Positions 8,799 to 18,518 of a DNA stretch of 58,555 nt are shown one piece after another. The translations under genes were made by a program, and so were the position numbers. The stretch is from contig VBKY01000185.1 of the NCBI GenBank assembly GCA_005879255.1, forward strand, positions 1-58,555, read 5' to 3'. Each line of letters opens with the position of its first letter. The stretch's first letter is position 1. The notes beneath the pieces were generated by a model. That model did not search any database. It was not told where the DNA came from and saw only the letters and a list, made by a program, of their open reading frames with translations. This stretch comes from Deltaproteobacteria bacterium. GTDB taxonomy: Bacteria; Desulfobacterota_B; Binatia; UBA9968.

Positions 8799-11438
8799 TT
8801 AGGCGTTGAGCTCTGACAGCGATACTGCAGAATCGAAGAAGCGGACGGCTTGCGTTGCCTCGAGCGCGGGCGCGAAAAGAAAGCCCTGGCCAAATTGACA
8901 CCCGAGTTCTTTGAGTACGTTTAACTGTTGGATGACTTCTATCCCCTCCGCGACAACCTGGAGATCGAGGATTTGCGCCAGTGCCAAGATCGTACGAATG
9001 ATTTCATAGGGACGCCGTTTGCCGTGTTCCATCGGGAAAGTGGCGCCCAATCGCCGGACAAACGAGCGGTCGATTTTTAGGACGTCGATGGGAAATCTAT
9101 GAAGATAGTTGAGCGAAGAAAACCCCTTTCCGAAGTCATCCAGGCAGAGCTTAATCCTCCGTTTCCGCAATTGGGATAAGGTATGAGCTACGCCCCGAGT
9201 GCTTTCGACGAGTGCGCTCTCGGTGATTTCAAGCCGGAGATGTTGAGGTTCCAGCCCGGTTTCATGAAGCACTTCGTCGAGTTCATCAATCAGTCCGCCA
9301 CGAGATACCTGCTTGCTCGAGACGTTGACGCTGATGTAACAGTTTTCATCCATCGGAAAATGCTCTTGCCAATTGCGCATCTGGCGGCAAGCCTCTCGGA
9401 ACACCCAGCTGCTCAGCGGGCCGACAAGGCCGGTTTCTTCGGCAAGGGGTATGAACTCAGCCGGCGAAACCGCGCCTCGTCCATTGTGCTGCCAGCGCGC
9501 CAGGGCTTCGAATCCTGCCAGCTTGCCGCTTTCCAACGACACGATCGGCTGGTAATGAAGGTGGATTTGTTTTCGTTCGATGGCGCGTTTCATATCCATT
9601 TCCAAACGCATTCGTTCCAGTGCGCGAGCGTGCATTTTGGCGTCAAACATCTGATAGCCCGACCGGCGAGTCTTGGCCTGATACATGGCCATGTCCGCGT
9701 CTCGCAGTAAGTCCTCGGGCATCTTCTCGCCGGTGAGACTTAGCGCGATACCGATGCTGGCGCCGATCGAGACTTCGTTATCATCCAATATCAGCGGGTC
9801 CGCCAATCGCTCCAAGGTCCGCTCGGCCACGCGAACTGCGTCCTCAGGACCGCGAATCTGTTCGAGCAGGATCGCGAATTCATCGCCCCCCAAGCGCGCT
9901 ACCGTGTCCTCCTCGCGCGTGCATTCGACGAGCCGATGAGCCATCTCGATCAATAATTTATCGCCCACCATGTGGCCGAGGGTGTCGTTGATCACTTTGA
10001 AGCGATCCAAATCCAAGAAAAGCAGCGCGAAGGGGTGATGTCCATGGCGCTTCGCTGAGGCATTGAGCCGTAGCAGGTTGTCGAGGAACAACGTGCGATT
10101 GGGTAGGCCGGTCAAGCCGTCGTGAAACGCGGTACGTTTGAGCTCCGATTCGACTCGCTTACGCTCGGTGACGTCGACAACAGCGACCAAAACTCCTCTC
10201 CCCTTAGGGGTGTGAATCGGATTCAAGCCGATCTCCAGTGGAAATTCGGTACCATCTTTGCGCAGGCCATACAATTCTCGGCCGCGCCCGATCCATCTTT
10301 CATTCGAACTCATGAACAGGCTCTGTCCAGGATGTTCGCTACGAAAACGTTCGGGCAGCAATATTTCAACCGGCCGGCCCATCAATTCGTCGCGATTGTA
10401 GCCAAATAGTTGCTCAATGTGGGCATTCACGAGCGTGACGTTTCCATCTTGATCCACAATCAGCATGCCGTTCGGCGCTGATTCCACCGCAACGCGAAAT
10501 TGCTCTTGAGCCCAGGTACGCTCGCTGATCTCAGACTTCAAGGCATCGCTCAAGCGAGCAACCTCGGCGCTTTCCTCGCGCACACGGGCTTCCAATTCAT
10601 CGTGCGCGCGCTGCAGCGTTTCGCGTATTTGCACGTCCACCGTGATATCCCGCAGAAAGCCGGTATACAAAATCTGACCTTTAGTGCGAAGTTCGCTGAA
10701 CGTGATCTGCACGGGCAAGATTTTATTGTTGCGGCACTTGGCGACGGCGGTATGAGCCTGCCGGGCGGAGATCGGCAACGGGTGCCCACTGGGGCCGGTC
10801 ACAAGCTCATCGAGGTTTTTACCGACGATCTCGGAGGATGTATAAGCCAGCAATTCTTCAACCGCCGGATTGACCGTGTCTATCCGGCCGGTTTTATCGA
10901 TGGTCAAAATTCCGATCGGTAAGCTGGCCAGAAGAGACTGATAACGAATCTGATTTTCCAAGAGCAAGATGGCGCGCTGATAGACAACATCGTCATTTTT
11001 CTTCTTATCGGTGATATCACGGACCAACATCCAGATGCCCTGTGCTTTTCCTCGCTCGTCGGTTTGCAGCCATTTTTTGACGGCCACAGGAAAGACTGTC
11101 CGATCGCTTTTGCGGAGCTCAATTTCGTATTCATCGGTCACGCCTTTGTCGATGACCTCGGCGCGCGTTGATTCTTCCTTCTCGTGCCATTTATTCGGCA
11201 TGAGACTCAAAGTCTTACAGGCTCTGAAATCGTCTTGGTTGGCTAACAACATCCTGGCAAGAGCCGGGTTGCAATCGACAATCCTTCCGGTCAGATCCGT
11301 TTCGACGATACTAAACGCCACCGAGTTAAAAAGGGACTGATAATGTGATTGCTTCGCCAGATCCTGATTGGAGTCCTGATCGCGCGAAGCGATAAAGCGG
11401 TTGTTAATCAGCTTAGGCCCGCGTTTCATTTTCTTCAT
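8799..11438 (-). CDS. PAS-PAS-PAS-GGDEF-EAL cyclic-di-GMP regulator
   Basis: An 879-residue cytoplasmic signalling protein without membrane segments. Three PAS domains lie at about 30-150, 165-285 and 315-435, with a coiled coil (about 285-315) before the third. The GGDEF domain has an intact GGDEF site at 517-521 and the EAL domain has EALARW at 644. An intact GGDEF site would allow c-di-GMP synthesis and the EAL domain its hydrolysis to pGpG; which wins cannot be told from sequence. The PAS array should sense a small molecule, redox state or oxygen. The gene is convergent with hyuB2 and stands alone. The ATG at 11438 is followed in frame by another at 11429. Confidence 0.93.
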   Translation of the reverse strand: MKKMKRGPKLINNRFIASRDQDSNQDLAKQSHYQSLFNSVAFSIVETDLTGRIVDCNPALARMLLANQDDFRACKTLSLMPNKWHEKEESTRAEVIDKGVTDEYEIELRKSDRTVFPVAVKKWLQTDERGKAQGIWMLVRDITDKKKNDDVVYQRAILLLENQIRYQSLLASLPIGILTIDKTGRIDTVNPAVEELLAYTSSEIVGKNLDELVTGPSGHPLPISARQAHTAVAKCRNNKILPVQITFSELRTKGQILYTGFLRDITVDVQIRETLQRAHDELEARVREESAEVARLSDALKSEISERTWAQEQFRVAVESAPNGMLIVDQDGNVTLVNAHIEQLFGYNRDELMGRPVEILLPERFRSEHPGQSLFMSSNERWIGRGRELYGLRKDGTEFPLEIGLNPIHTPKGRGVLVAVVDVTERKRVESELKRTAFHDGLTGLPNRTLFLDNLLRLNASAKRHGHHPFALLFLDLDRFKVINDTLGHMVGDKLLIEMAHRLVECTREEDTVARLGGDEFAILLEQIRGPEDAVRVAERTLERLADPLILDDNEVSIGASIGIALSLTGEKMPEDLLRDADMAMYQAKTRRSGYQMFDAKMHARALERMRLEMDMKRAIERKQIHLHYQPIVSLESGKLAGFEALARWQHNGRGAVSPAEFIPLAEETGLVGPLSSWVFREACRQMRNWQEHFPMDENCYISVNVSSKQVSRGGLIDELDEVLHETGLEPQHLRLEITESALVESTRGVAHTLSQLRKRRIKLCLDDFGKGFSSLNYLHRFPIDVLKIDRSFVRRLGATFPMEHGKRRPYEIIRTILALAQILDLQVVAEGIEVIQQLNVLKELGCQFGQGFLFAPALEATQAVRFFDSAVSLSELNA

Positions 11439-11958
11439 TTAACACCGTTCCCAAAATTTGTGATGTCCCAGCTCCAGATCGATCCTCTTCGCGAACGGCG
11501 CCATGGAGATGTTTCCGCACCGGACGATTTGGTACGAAATCCCGAATAGAACGTCGACTTTGTGAATATACCGATCAATTTTGTCGGGCCGACCAAGTTC
11601 CAGCGCGATTCTTGATCAAATATAGCTTTGATAAACCCGCGAATTCCGGTCAAATCTACGAATTTTATGTCAAGCCAAATTGGTTAGGTGCACCTCTGAC
11701 CGTAATTCCCCCAAATCCACACTCAAATGAAGCAACCGAGGGGCCACCTGGGCTGTGAAGTCAATCGCGGAATAATGCAGTCGTCGAGTGACAGAGTAGC
11801 TCGATTGACGAGTGAGAAGTCACAAAACTCCCAGCATGCCAAATGTGGCTGAATCTGCAGCGATTCACTGTGCCAAATGAAGAGCGAAGTTCATTTCCCC
11901 GGTAACAAAGGCATCCCTATGCTACGGTCGCCCCTCCTGAAGAAAAGAGGGTAGTTAT
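11439..11958. other. Gene-free stretch upstream of the PAS-GGDEF-EAL gene
   Basis: About 520 bases with only short, unconvincing reading frames in all six frames. It must hold the promoter of the minus-strand regulator and perhaps that of the small SEC-C gene, but I see no convincing -35/-10 pair, RNA fold or repeat. Confidence 0.4.
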
Positions 11959-11977
11959 ATGGACAAGAAACGCTACT

Positions 11978-12200
11978 ATGAGGAACCGAGTTGCTTTTGC
12001 ATACTCGAGCAAACGGCGCAGGGATTTCCCATCACAAACTCATGTGCAGCGAGGCCAACGGACGGTTAATGGCAACAAAGATCTGACAGAAAAGCTCGGA
12101 CGAAACGATCCATATCCCTGCGGCTCGCGGAGGAGGTTTCAAAAAGTGTTGCATGGCGACGGGTAAGTACGACGGCTCAGAGCGACACTATTATTTTTAG
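11978..12200 (+). pseudogene. Small SEC-C motif protein, frameshifted
   Basis: The reading ends in [10 protein letters not shown] and then loses the expected continuation. One base later the next frame reads FKKCC and runs to a TAG at 12198-12200. Together they make the SEC-C zinc-binding signature (RNDPCPCGSGKKYKKCC), except that the first Cys is Tyr. SEC-C is a short metal-binding tail on SecA and many other proteins. The shift lies near 12125-12137 and deletion of one base restores the frame. An ATG at 11959 behind AAGAGG opens a different frame that stops at 12069, so the 5' part is also broken or the start is unclear. It is either a decayed gene or a sequencing error. Confidence 0.6.
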
Positions 12201-12220
12201 GGAATGAGAGAAAAACAAAA

Positions 12221-12247
12221 GGGCTGCGATGTACCGCAGCCCTTTTT
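12221..12247. terminator. Rho-independent terminator, probably bidirectional
   Basis: GGGCTGCG, a six-base loop and CGCAGCCC, followed by TTTTT on the plus strand and preceded by AAAA, so the same hairpin has a T tract on either strand. It separates the SEC-C remnant from the convergent molybdenum hydroxylase operon. Confidence 0.85.
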
Positions 12248-12295
12248 AAGGTTTTCTGAACTATCTTTTTGTTGTCTATCGCCTGTGGCTTTCGC

Positions 12296-14611
12296 CTAGT
12301 GATTTCTTTCCGCGTTTCTAATCGCTTCCCACAATTTCGGCGCGGTGTACGGCATATCAATGTGATCGATTCCGAGCGGCGAAAGCGCATCCATGACGGC
12401 GTTGGCGATGGATGGCGGGGCGCCGTTCGTGCCGGCTTCGCCGACGCCCTTGACACCGAGCGGATGAAAAGGATTGGGCGTTACCGTTTCGCCGAGCGTC
12501 AACTCGGGCATGTCGCCAGCGCGCATTACGGCGTAATTCATCAGCGTGCCGGTCACCACTTGACCATCTTCGCCATAGAGCATTTCCTCCCGCAGCGCTT
12601 CGCCGAGGCCCTGCGCGACGCCACCGTGAATTTGTCCTTCGACGATCATCGGATTGACGATAACGCCGCAGTCGTCGACCAGCACGAGTTTTTCGATAGT
12701 CGGGTTTCCCGTTTCGCGGTCAATGCTGAGCATGCACACGTGCGCGCCAAAACCCCATGCCTCGCGTCGAGGATCGAAGAAGCAAGTCTCTTGTAAACCG
12801 AGCTCCATACCGCGCGGAACCTTGCCGGCATAAGCGGCAGCGGCGACCTGCCGCCAGGTCACTTTTTTCTCGGGGACGCCCGCGACGGCGAATCCACCAT
12901 CGCTTTGAACGATATCTTCCGGAGCTGCTTCGACCAGGTGGGCGGCAATACGCTTCGCCTTCTCGATCACTCTCCGAGCCGCCACTGCCAACGCTCCGCC
13001 ACCGACAACAGCGCTGCGGCTGCCGAAGGTGCCGGTGCCTTGCTGCGAAACGAAGGTGTCGCCGTGGAGAACCGTTACTCGATCCATGTCCGTTTTCATC
13101 ATGTCGGCAGCGATCTGTGCCCACACGGTCTCGTGCCCTTGGCCATGGGCGCTCGAGCCCGTGAGGACGGTTATGTCGCCGCCGCGTTCGATACGCACGG
13201 TGCCGCTCTCGAATCCGGCGCCACCGCTCGGTTCGACGAAAGTCGAAACGCCGACGCCGACGATTTCTCCTTTAGCGCGCCGTTGGTCGCGCCGGCGGAT
13301 GAGGTCGTGATAATTGGAAATTTTCACTGCTTCGTCCAGTGACTTGAAATAATCTCCCGAATCGTACTCCATGCCGACGCCGGTTCGGTACGGAAACTGT
13401 TCCGGACGAATGAAGTTCTTGCGCCGGATTTCCAAACGATCGATGCGCAAATCTTTCGCCGCCTTGTCGATCAATCGCTCGATGTTCAGGACCGACTCCG
13501 GCCGGCCCGCGCCACGATACGGGCCAGTCGGGACGGTATTTGTGAAGACGCCGACCACTTCGACGTGGCAATTTTGGATTTGATAACAGCCGGGCGCCAT
13601 CGCCATCATGCGCTGCGGCGGCCCGGCGGTACTCGACTGCAAGTACCCGCCGAGGTTGGCCACAACGCGGACTTTCAATCCGAGCATCGTGCCATCCTTC
13701 TTGAGCGCGAGCTCGGCGGTCATCGCTTGGTCGCGGCCCTGAATCGTCGTGACGATGTCATCGCTGCGCGTGGCGATCCACTTTACCGGCTTGCGGAGTT
13801 TAAGCGCCAAGTAAGAGACCAGCACGTCCTCGCGATAAAGCGGCCCCTTGCTGCCAAAGCCGCCGCCGACGTCAGGGGCGATCAGGTGAATTTTGTTCTC
13901 CGGCATGCCAATCGTAGCGGCGAGATCGGCGCGGACGCGGTGCGGTCCTTGGGTAGAAAGCCAGACCGTTAGTATTCGACCCATCGGATCCGGGCTCGCC
14001 ACAATGCCGCGCGGCTCCATCGCTAGTGCGACTTGACGTGGGCTGGCGATGTGCATGCGTACGATATGCTCGGCCTGAGCGAAGGCCTTGTCGACGTCAC
14101 CGCCTTTTTTGGTCGCAACGTAACATACGTTACTATCCAGCTCTTCGCGCGCCAGCGGCGCGCCGGGCTTGAGCGCGGCTTCGGCGCTTTGTACTGAAGG
14201 TAGTGGATCGTATTCGACTTCGATCGCATTGCAGGCGTCCTGCGCCACGGCGCGGCTTGCCGCGACGACGGCGGCTACCGGCGTTCCGGGTGCGTGCACA
14301 GCACCGCGAGCAAGAACAGGATGCGGCGGTATTTTCTGGCCGGGAAATGCCACTGGCGCGTTGATGTTCAAGCGCTCCGGTAATTCGGCACCGGTCACAA
14401 CGGTGACGACGCCTTTGAGCGTTTTTGCCGCCGTGGTGTCGATCGAACGAATCTTGGCGTGGGCATAGGGGCTTCGCAGCACGACCATATGCAACATGCC
14501 CGGCAAATTAATGTCGTCGACAAAGCAGCCTTTGCCGGCGAGTAGCATCGGGTCTTCCACCCGGCGAATCGCCGCGCCGATAAGTCCGTTCGATGAATGT
14601 TCGATCGCCAT
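12296..14611 (-). CDS. Molybdenum hydroxylase large (molybdopterin) subunit
   Basis: A 771-residue CoxL/XdhB-type catalytic subunit of the xanthine oxidase family; it binds the Mo-molybdopterin cytosine dinucleotide cofactor and hydroxylates a heterocycle or aldehyde with water-derived oxygen. The N-terminal hammerhead domain begins GAAIRRVEDPMLLAGKG, the active-site loop reads GPYRGAGRPES, and the C-terminal GVGEAGTNG contains the conserved catalytic Glu. The AYxCSFR loop of true aerobic CO dehydrogenase is absent, so this is a form II-like enzyme of unknown substrate. AAGGGG precedes the ATG. It is the last gene of an S-M-L operon. Confidence 0.92.
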   Translation of the reverse strand: MAIEHSSNGLIGAAIRRVEDPMLLAGKGCFVDDINLPGMLHMVVLRSPYAHAKIRSIDTTAAKTLKGVVTVVTGAELPERLNINAPVAFPGQKIPPHPVLARGAVHAPGTPVAAVVAASRAVAQDACNAIEVEYDPLPSVQSAEAALKPGAPLAREELDSNVCYVATKKGGDVDKAFAQAEHIVRMHIASPRQVALAMEPRGIVASPDPMGRILTVWLSTQGPHRVRADLAATIGMPENKIHLIAPDVGGGFGSKGPLYREDVLVSYLALKLRKPVKWIATRSDDIVTTIQGRDQAMTAELALKKDGTMLGLKVRVVANLGGYLQSSTAGPPQRMMAMAPGCYQIQNCHVEVVGVFTNTVPTGPYRGAGRPESVLNIERLIDKAAKDLRIDRLEIRRKNFIRPEQFPYRTGVGMEYDSGDYFKSLDEAVKISNYHDLIRRRDQRRAKGEIVGVGVSTFVEPSGGAGFESGTVRIERGGDITVLTGSSAHGQGHETVWAQIAADMMKTDMDRVTVLHGDTFVSQQGTGTFGSRSAVVGGGALAVAARRVIEKAKRIAAHLVEAAPEDIVQSDGGFAVAGVPEKKVTWRQVAAAAYAGKVPRGMELGLQETCFFDPRREAWGFGAHVCMLSIDRETGNPTIEKLVLVDDCGVIVNPMIVEGQIHGGVAQGLGEALREEMLYGEDGQVVTGTLMNYAVMRAGDMPELTLGETVTPNPFHPLGVKGVGEAGTNGAPPSIANAVMDALSPLGIDHIDMPYTAPKLWEAIRNAERNH

Positions 14612-14706
14612 GAGTTACCCCTTAAGAACGTGATGGTGTTCGTGCTTCGTGCTCGTGGGTCGGAATCACGTGAGCGTTTCTCCAAACACGCATCACGATC
14701 ACGTCG

Positions 14707-15573
14707 TCACTTTGCCGCTCTTTCCACTGCCGTTTGGATCGCCTTTCTGGCGTACACTGTTGCCACGTGGAGCTTGTACTCCGCACTGGCATACGAGTCT
14801 TCCGTAGGATCGGCATTTTCGGCCGCCTTCGCTGCCGCTGCGTTGATCACCTTCAGGGTCAAGGACTTACTTTTTAATTCTGTTTCAGTCGCGACGGCGC
14901 GGATCGGACCGCTGCCTAATCCGCCGATCGCGACACGGGCTGATGCGCATGAACTAGATGATACTGTGATGAGCGCACCCGCACTCACAACCACGTAGCC
15001 AGAAGCGGGATGGGGCAATTTTACATAGGCCGTGCCGCTGCCAGGATCAGGAATAGGTACGCGTATCTCCGTCAAGATTTCATTTACCGCCATCGCCGTC
15101 GTGAAGAAATCGGTGAAGAATTCGTCCACGCCAATGCTCCGGTTGCCGGTTGACGAGTGCACGACCAACGAGGCGTTCAACGCGGTTAGAATCACTGGAA
15201 AGTCGGCCGCGGGGTCGGCGTGAGCGACACTGCCACCGATGGTGCCGCGGTTTCGTACTTGCATATCTCCGATCACATTGGCGGCGTCGGCCAAGCCGGG
15301 GAGATGTTTACGGACGAGATCCGATGAAGCCACGTCGGCGTGAATGGTAAGAGCGCCGATTACGAGGTTACTGCCGTCAAGCCGAATACCTCGCAGGCCC
15401 GGAATCGTCCCCAAGTCGATCAGAGTCCGCGGCGAGCTCAATCTCAGCTTCATTGCCGGGATCAAACTATGGCCGCCGGCAAGCAGTTTGCCCTCGTCGC
15501 CGTGTTTTTCCAATAGTACAAGCGCTTCGTCGACCGAATGCGCCGCCACGTAGCCAAAGCTAGCGGGAAACAT
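14707..15573 (-). CDS. Molybdenum hydroxylase FAD-binding (medium) subunit
   Basis: A 288-residue CoxM-like subunit that carries FAD and passes electrons from the Fe-S subunit to quinone or oxygen. The first FAD motif is [16 protein letters not shown] and the second is [18 protein letters not shown], both at their usual places. The gene overlaps the Fe-S subunit gene upstream by 14 bases and has GGGAGG before its ATG. The 95 bases between it and the large subunit gene contain repeated and inverted CGTGATCGTG/CACGATCACG words, a small palindromic insertion that does not interrupt either gene. Confidence 0.92.
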   Translation of the reverse strand: MFPASFGYVAAHSVDEALVLLEKHGDEGKLLAGGHSLIPAMKLRLSSPRTLIDLGTIPGLRGIRLDGSNLVIGALTIHADVASSDLVRKHLPGLADAANVIGDMQVRNRGTIGGSVAHADPAADFPVILTALNASLVVHSSTGNRSIGVDEFFTDFFTTAMAVNEILTEIRVPIPDPGSGTAYVKLPHPASGYVVVSAGALITVSSSSCASARVAIGGLGSGPIRAVATETELKSKSLTLKVINAAAAKAAENADPTEDSYASAEYKLHVATVYARKAIQTAVERAAK

Positions 15574-16066
15574 TTTCGCCTCCCATCTTTGCCGCGGCCC
15601 ATTTGATGGATTCGATGATATTTACGTAACCCGTGCAGCGGCAAAGGTTGCCCTCGAGGGCATGTTTGATCTCTTCGTCCGTCGGATGTGGATTGGTTTC
15701 CAAGAGATGCACCGCAGTCATGACGATGCCCGGCGTGCAATAGCCACACTGCAAACCATGCTTCTCGCGAAATCCTTCCTGCACTGGATGAAAGATATCG
15801 CCGTTTGCGAGTCCTTCGATCGTCTTGATCTCCGCACCATCGGCTTGAACCGCGAGAATAGTGCAGGACTTCACGGCGCGTCCGTTTAAATGCACTGTGC
15901 AAGCGCCACACTGGCTGGTGTCGCAGCCGACATGCGTCCCGGTTAATCCCAAGTGCTCGCGTAAGAAATAGACCAGCAATGTCCGCGGTTCGACAACGGC
16001 ATCATGGCTGACCCCGTTGACGGTAACACGGATCGGAACCGCTGCGTACTCGGCCTCAGCAGTCAT
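15560..16066 (-). CDS. Molybdenum hydroxylase [2Fe-2S] (small) subunit
   Basis: A 168-residue CoxS-like subunit. The plant-ferredoxin type cluster motif [10 protein letters not shown] with a following C, and the second cluster motif CGYCTPG with NLCRCTGY, are complete. It carries two [2Fe-2S] centres linking the Mo site to FAD. CGGAGGAACG lies before the ATG. It opens the operon S-M-L (16066 to 12296), which runs divergently from the Rieske dioxygenase genes; shared control of the two is possible but not shown. Confidence 0.94.
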   Translation of the reverse strand: MTAEAEYAAVPIRVTVNGVSHDAVVEPRTLLVYFLREHLGLTGTHVGCDTSQCGACTVHLNGRAVKSCTILAVQADGAEIKTIEGLANGDIFHPVQEGFREKHGLQCGYCTPGIVMTAVHLLETNPHPTDEEIKHALEGNLCRCTGYVNIIESIKWAAAKMGGENVSR

Positions 16067-16398
16067 ACCACTCGTTCCTCCGTTGGTAATTCGATGGATT
16101 GATTTCCGGCGAGAATATCGCCAGATCGATGCCGCCCAATGGCCGCGTCGCCGGGAGGCACTAGCTAGCTCTCTTACACCCGATTCGGGCCGCTCTCAAG
16201 ACTTGCCATAGAAAGGAGTAGACTTGACACAAGCGGCTTGACAGTCAGCTGCCGGCCCGATAATCAGCGATAAAAGGGATACCGGTTCAACGTTCAAGGT
16301 TTAAGGTTCAAGGTTAAATCAATGGGAACTACATTGAACTTTGAACCACCAGGAAGAGTGACGCCCCCTTTGCCACATGCATCAGTAAGGAGTGTCGG
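16067..16398. promoter_or_regulatory. Divergent promoter region with TTCAAGG inverted repeat
   Basis: 332 bases between two divergent catabolic operons (molybdenum hydroxylase, minus; Rieske dioxygenase, plus). It must hold both promoters. At 16284-16347 it contains GGTTCAACGTTCAAGG and related words with the complement TTGAACTTTGAACC to the right, similar in style to the repeat at 4779-4871. I do not see a convincing regulator binding site. Confidence 0.5.
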
Positions 16399-17662
16399 AT
16401 GGATATCAAATCTCTCATCGATCCCGAAGGCGGCCTTATCGATCGGCGTATCTTCGCCGATCATGAGATTTACGAGCTGGAGCGCGAGCGTGTCTTTGCG
16501 CGCTGCTGGCTTTATCTGGGCCACGAATGCGAGATCCCAAATCCCGGCGATTTCGTCACCCGATACATGGGCGAAGAGCCCGTGATCTTGTGCCGTGACT
16601 CAAACGGCCAGCTGCGGGCGCACTTGAATCTTTGCCGGCATCGCGGCAATCGCGTCTGCCGTGCCGATCGCGGCAACACTAAACTGTTTACCTGTTCGTA
16701 TCACGGTTGGACTTATGCCAACGACGGCAAGCTCGCGCTGGTGCCGATGATCGACTCGGAAGTGGGGCCTGATCCCGGTCGCGCAGATTGACAGCTACAA
16801 GGGATTGATCTTTGCGACCTTCGATCCGGAGGCGCCCACGCTGAAAGACTATCTGGGCGACATGGCTTGGTATCTCGATATTCTCTTTGATCGACGTGAA
16901 GGCGGCACCGAAGTCAGCGGGCCGCACCGTTGGTTGTTGGACGCCAACTGGAAAACCTCGGCGGAAAACTTTGGTGGTGACGGCTATCATATCGCGGCGA
17001 CGCATGGCTCGGCGCGCGAAGTCGGCGTCGACACGACCACGAGTCAAACACGACAATGGAGCAAGGGATGTCAAATCGACTGCGGCAATGGACACATTTT
17101 AAATTTGTGGATCACGCCGCCGGAGGGCGGCCTATGGTTCGGTCAGCCTGACGATGAGATCGCTAACTACATGAAAGAAAACGCGGCTGAGATCGAGAAT
17201 CGGCTGGGCACAATGCGGGCCCAGCAAATCGCGCCCTCGGCAGGGACGGTCTTTCCCAATCTCTCGGTGCACTGGCTCACGCGCACGGTTCGATTGTGGC
17301 AACCGCGTGGCCCGGACAAAATGGAGATCTGGAGCTGGGCGGTTGTCGACAAGGCGGCGTCGGCAAAAATCAAGGACACGATGCGGTTTGTCTCCCAATA
17401 CCGTTTCAGTCCCACCGGTGTTTTCGAGCAAGATGATATGGACAACTGGATACAAGTTACCGCCGCGGCGAAAAGTTTGATCGGCCAGCGTTATCCCGCT
17501 AACTACCAGATGCGCGGCGATAATTCGCCGATCGAAATCGACTTGCCCGGACGGGTAAAGAGCCGTTTTAGCGACAACAATCAGCTAAGCCTTTACATGC
17601 ATTGGGCCAAGATGCTCCAAGCGAAGAACTGGGACGAAATCATGAGTGCGGAAAATGGATAA
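16399..17662 (+). pseudogene. Rieske ring-hydroxylating dioxygenase alpha subunit, frameshifted
   Basis: The first frame (16399-16791) carries the Rieske [2Fe-2S] ligands, CRHRGN and CSYHGW. The frame then shifts: from TGG at 16763 the +1 frame reads GLIPVAQIDSYKG and continues to the TAA at 17660. That part has the mononuclear iron site, GDGYHIAATH, and a late DNW that may hold the third ligand. One extra G in or next to the GGGG run at 16764-16767 explains the shift. Related proteins, as I recall them, also have around ten more residues at this point, so a small deletion is likely too. AAGGAG precedes the ATG. If the shift is real, no active oxygenase is made unless translation slips. Confidence 0.85.
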
Positions 17663-18164
17663 CGAATTGCGCCATAGAATCGAAGACTTTTTGTATCTTG
17701 AAGCCGAGCTCTTGGACGATCGCAAGCTGCGCGAATGGCTCGATCTTTTAACCGACGATGTACGCTACTGGATGCCGCTCCGCTACAATCCGCTGGACCG
17801 ACCTGACGAAGTATCAGAAGAACTCGCCAAGCCCGGGGAAGGTTATTACTTCGACGATGATAAGAAAAGTCTACGTATCAGAGTCGAGAGGGTTTATTCT
17901 AAGAATGCCTGGGCGGAAATGCCGCCTTCGCGCACGCGCCATCTGATTTCGAACGTGCGTATTAAAAAGGACGACGGTTCCGAGATCGAAGTCCATTGCA
18001 ATTTTCTGGTTTATCGTACGCGCATGGAAACCGATCAGGATATTTTCGTCGGGACGCGCATAGACACGCTTCGCCGCGTCGACGGCGATTTCAAAATCGC
18101 CAAACGGACTATTATCTTAGATCAGGCGGTCTTGAGCGCGAAAAACATCAGCGTGTTTCTGTAA
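17655..18164 (+). CDS. Ring-hydroxylating dioxygenase beta subunit
   Basis: A 169-residue small subunit with the SnoaL/NTF2-like fold that packs with the alpha subunit into an alpha3-beta3 oxygenase; it supports structure and sometimes specificity. The sequence has the typical acidic start with FLYLEAELLDD, the core DDVRYWMPL and the C-terminal AKRTIILDQAVL. The ATG at 17655 lies inside the end of the alpha gene (ATGGATAA), so the two are translationally coupled. The gene is intact although the alpha gene is shifted. No ferredoxin or reductase component lies nearby, so electrons must come from elsewhere. Confidence 0.9.
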   Translation: MDNELRHRIEDFLYLEAELLDDRKLREWLDLLTDDVRYWMPLRYNPLDRPDEVSEELAKPGEGYYFDDDKKSLRIRVERVYSKNAWAEMPPSRTRHLISNVRIKKDDGSEIEVHCNFLVYRTRMETDQDIFVGTRIDTLRRVDGDFKIAKRTIILDQAVLSAKNISVFL

Positions 18165-18518
18165 GCGAATGAGGTGGCAGTGAAGTTTAGAACGCGAACT
18201 AACTTTGATTACGCCGCCGCAACCATCGTTCACGCTGCTCTAATTTATTTCTAGTTTTCTGGCGGGCGCCCATTAACAGCAAAAGTCTGCATGGCACTCG
18301 CTTTGCTGGGTGTCCATCCCAATGAAATCTGCCGCCTTGTACAACAAAACTCCGGCCTTTTTTTCGTCCACGCCCGGGATTCCATCGCGGCGCGATGTCA
18401 ATTCGAGGATCGCGTAGTTTCTCCGCTCGGTGTATCGTGGCGAAGGGAGGGCGCAAAACCGCCGGACAATATTGCTCGCCGACATTTCGATCTTGGACCA
18501 AATGGGGAGGAGGCATTT
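18165..18518. other. Leader region of the patatin/SLOG pair
   Basis: 354 bases between the dioxygenase beta gene and the patatin gene. A frame is open from 18291 but lacks homology, and the strong ribosome binding site is only at 18505-18513, so I treat the stretch as non-coding and probably containing the promoter of the patatin operon. No clear repeat or RNA fold was found. Confidence 0.4.

Noticed and set aside
12296..16066. Aerobic CO dehydrogenase (coxSML)
   Set aside because: The large subunit has YRGAGR in the active-site loop, not the AYxCSFR of true CO dehydrogenase, so only the broader molybdenum hydroxylase family is claimed.
18291..18518. Longer N-terminus for the patatin protein
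   Set aside because: The extra 76 residues show no homology, while a strong ribosome binding site precedes ATG 18519 and the patatin fold begins right after it.
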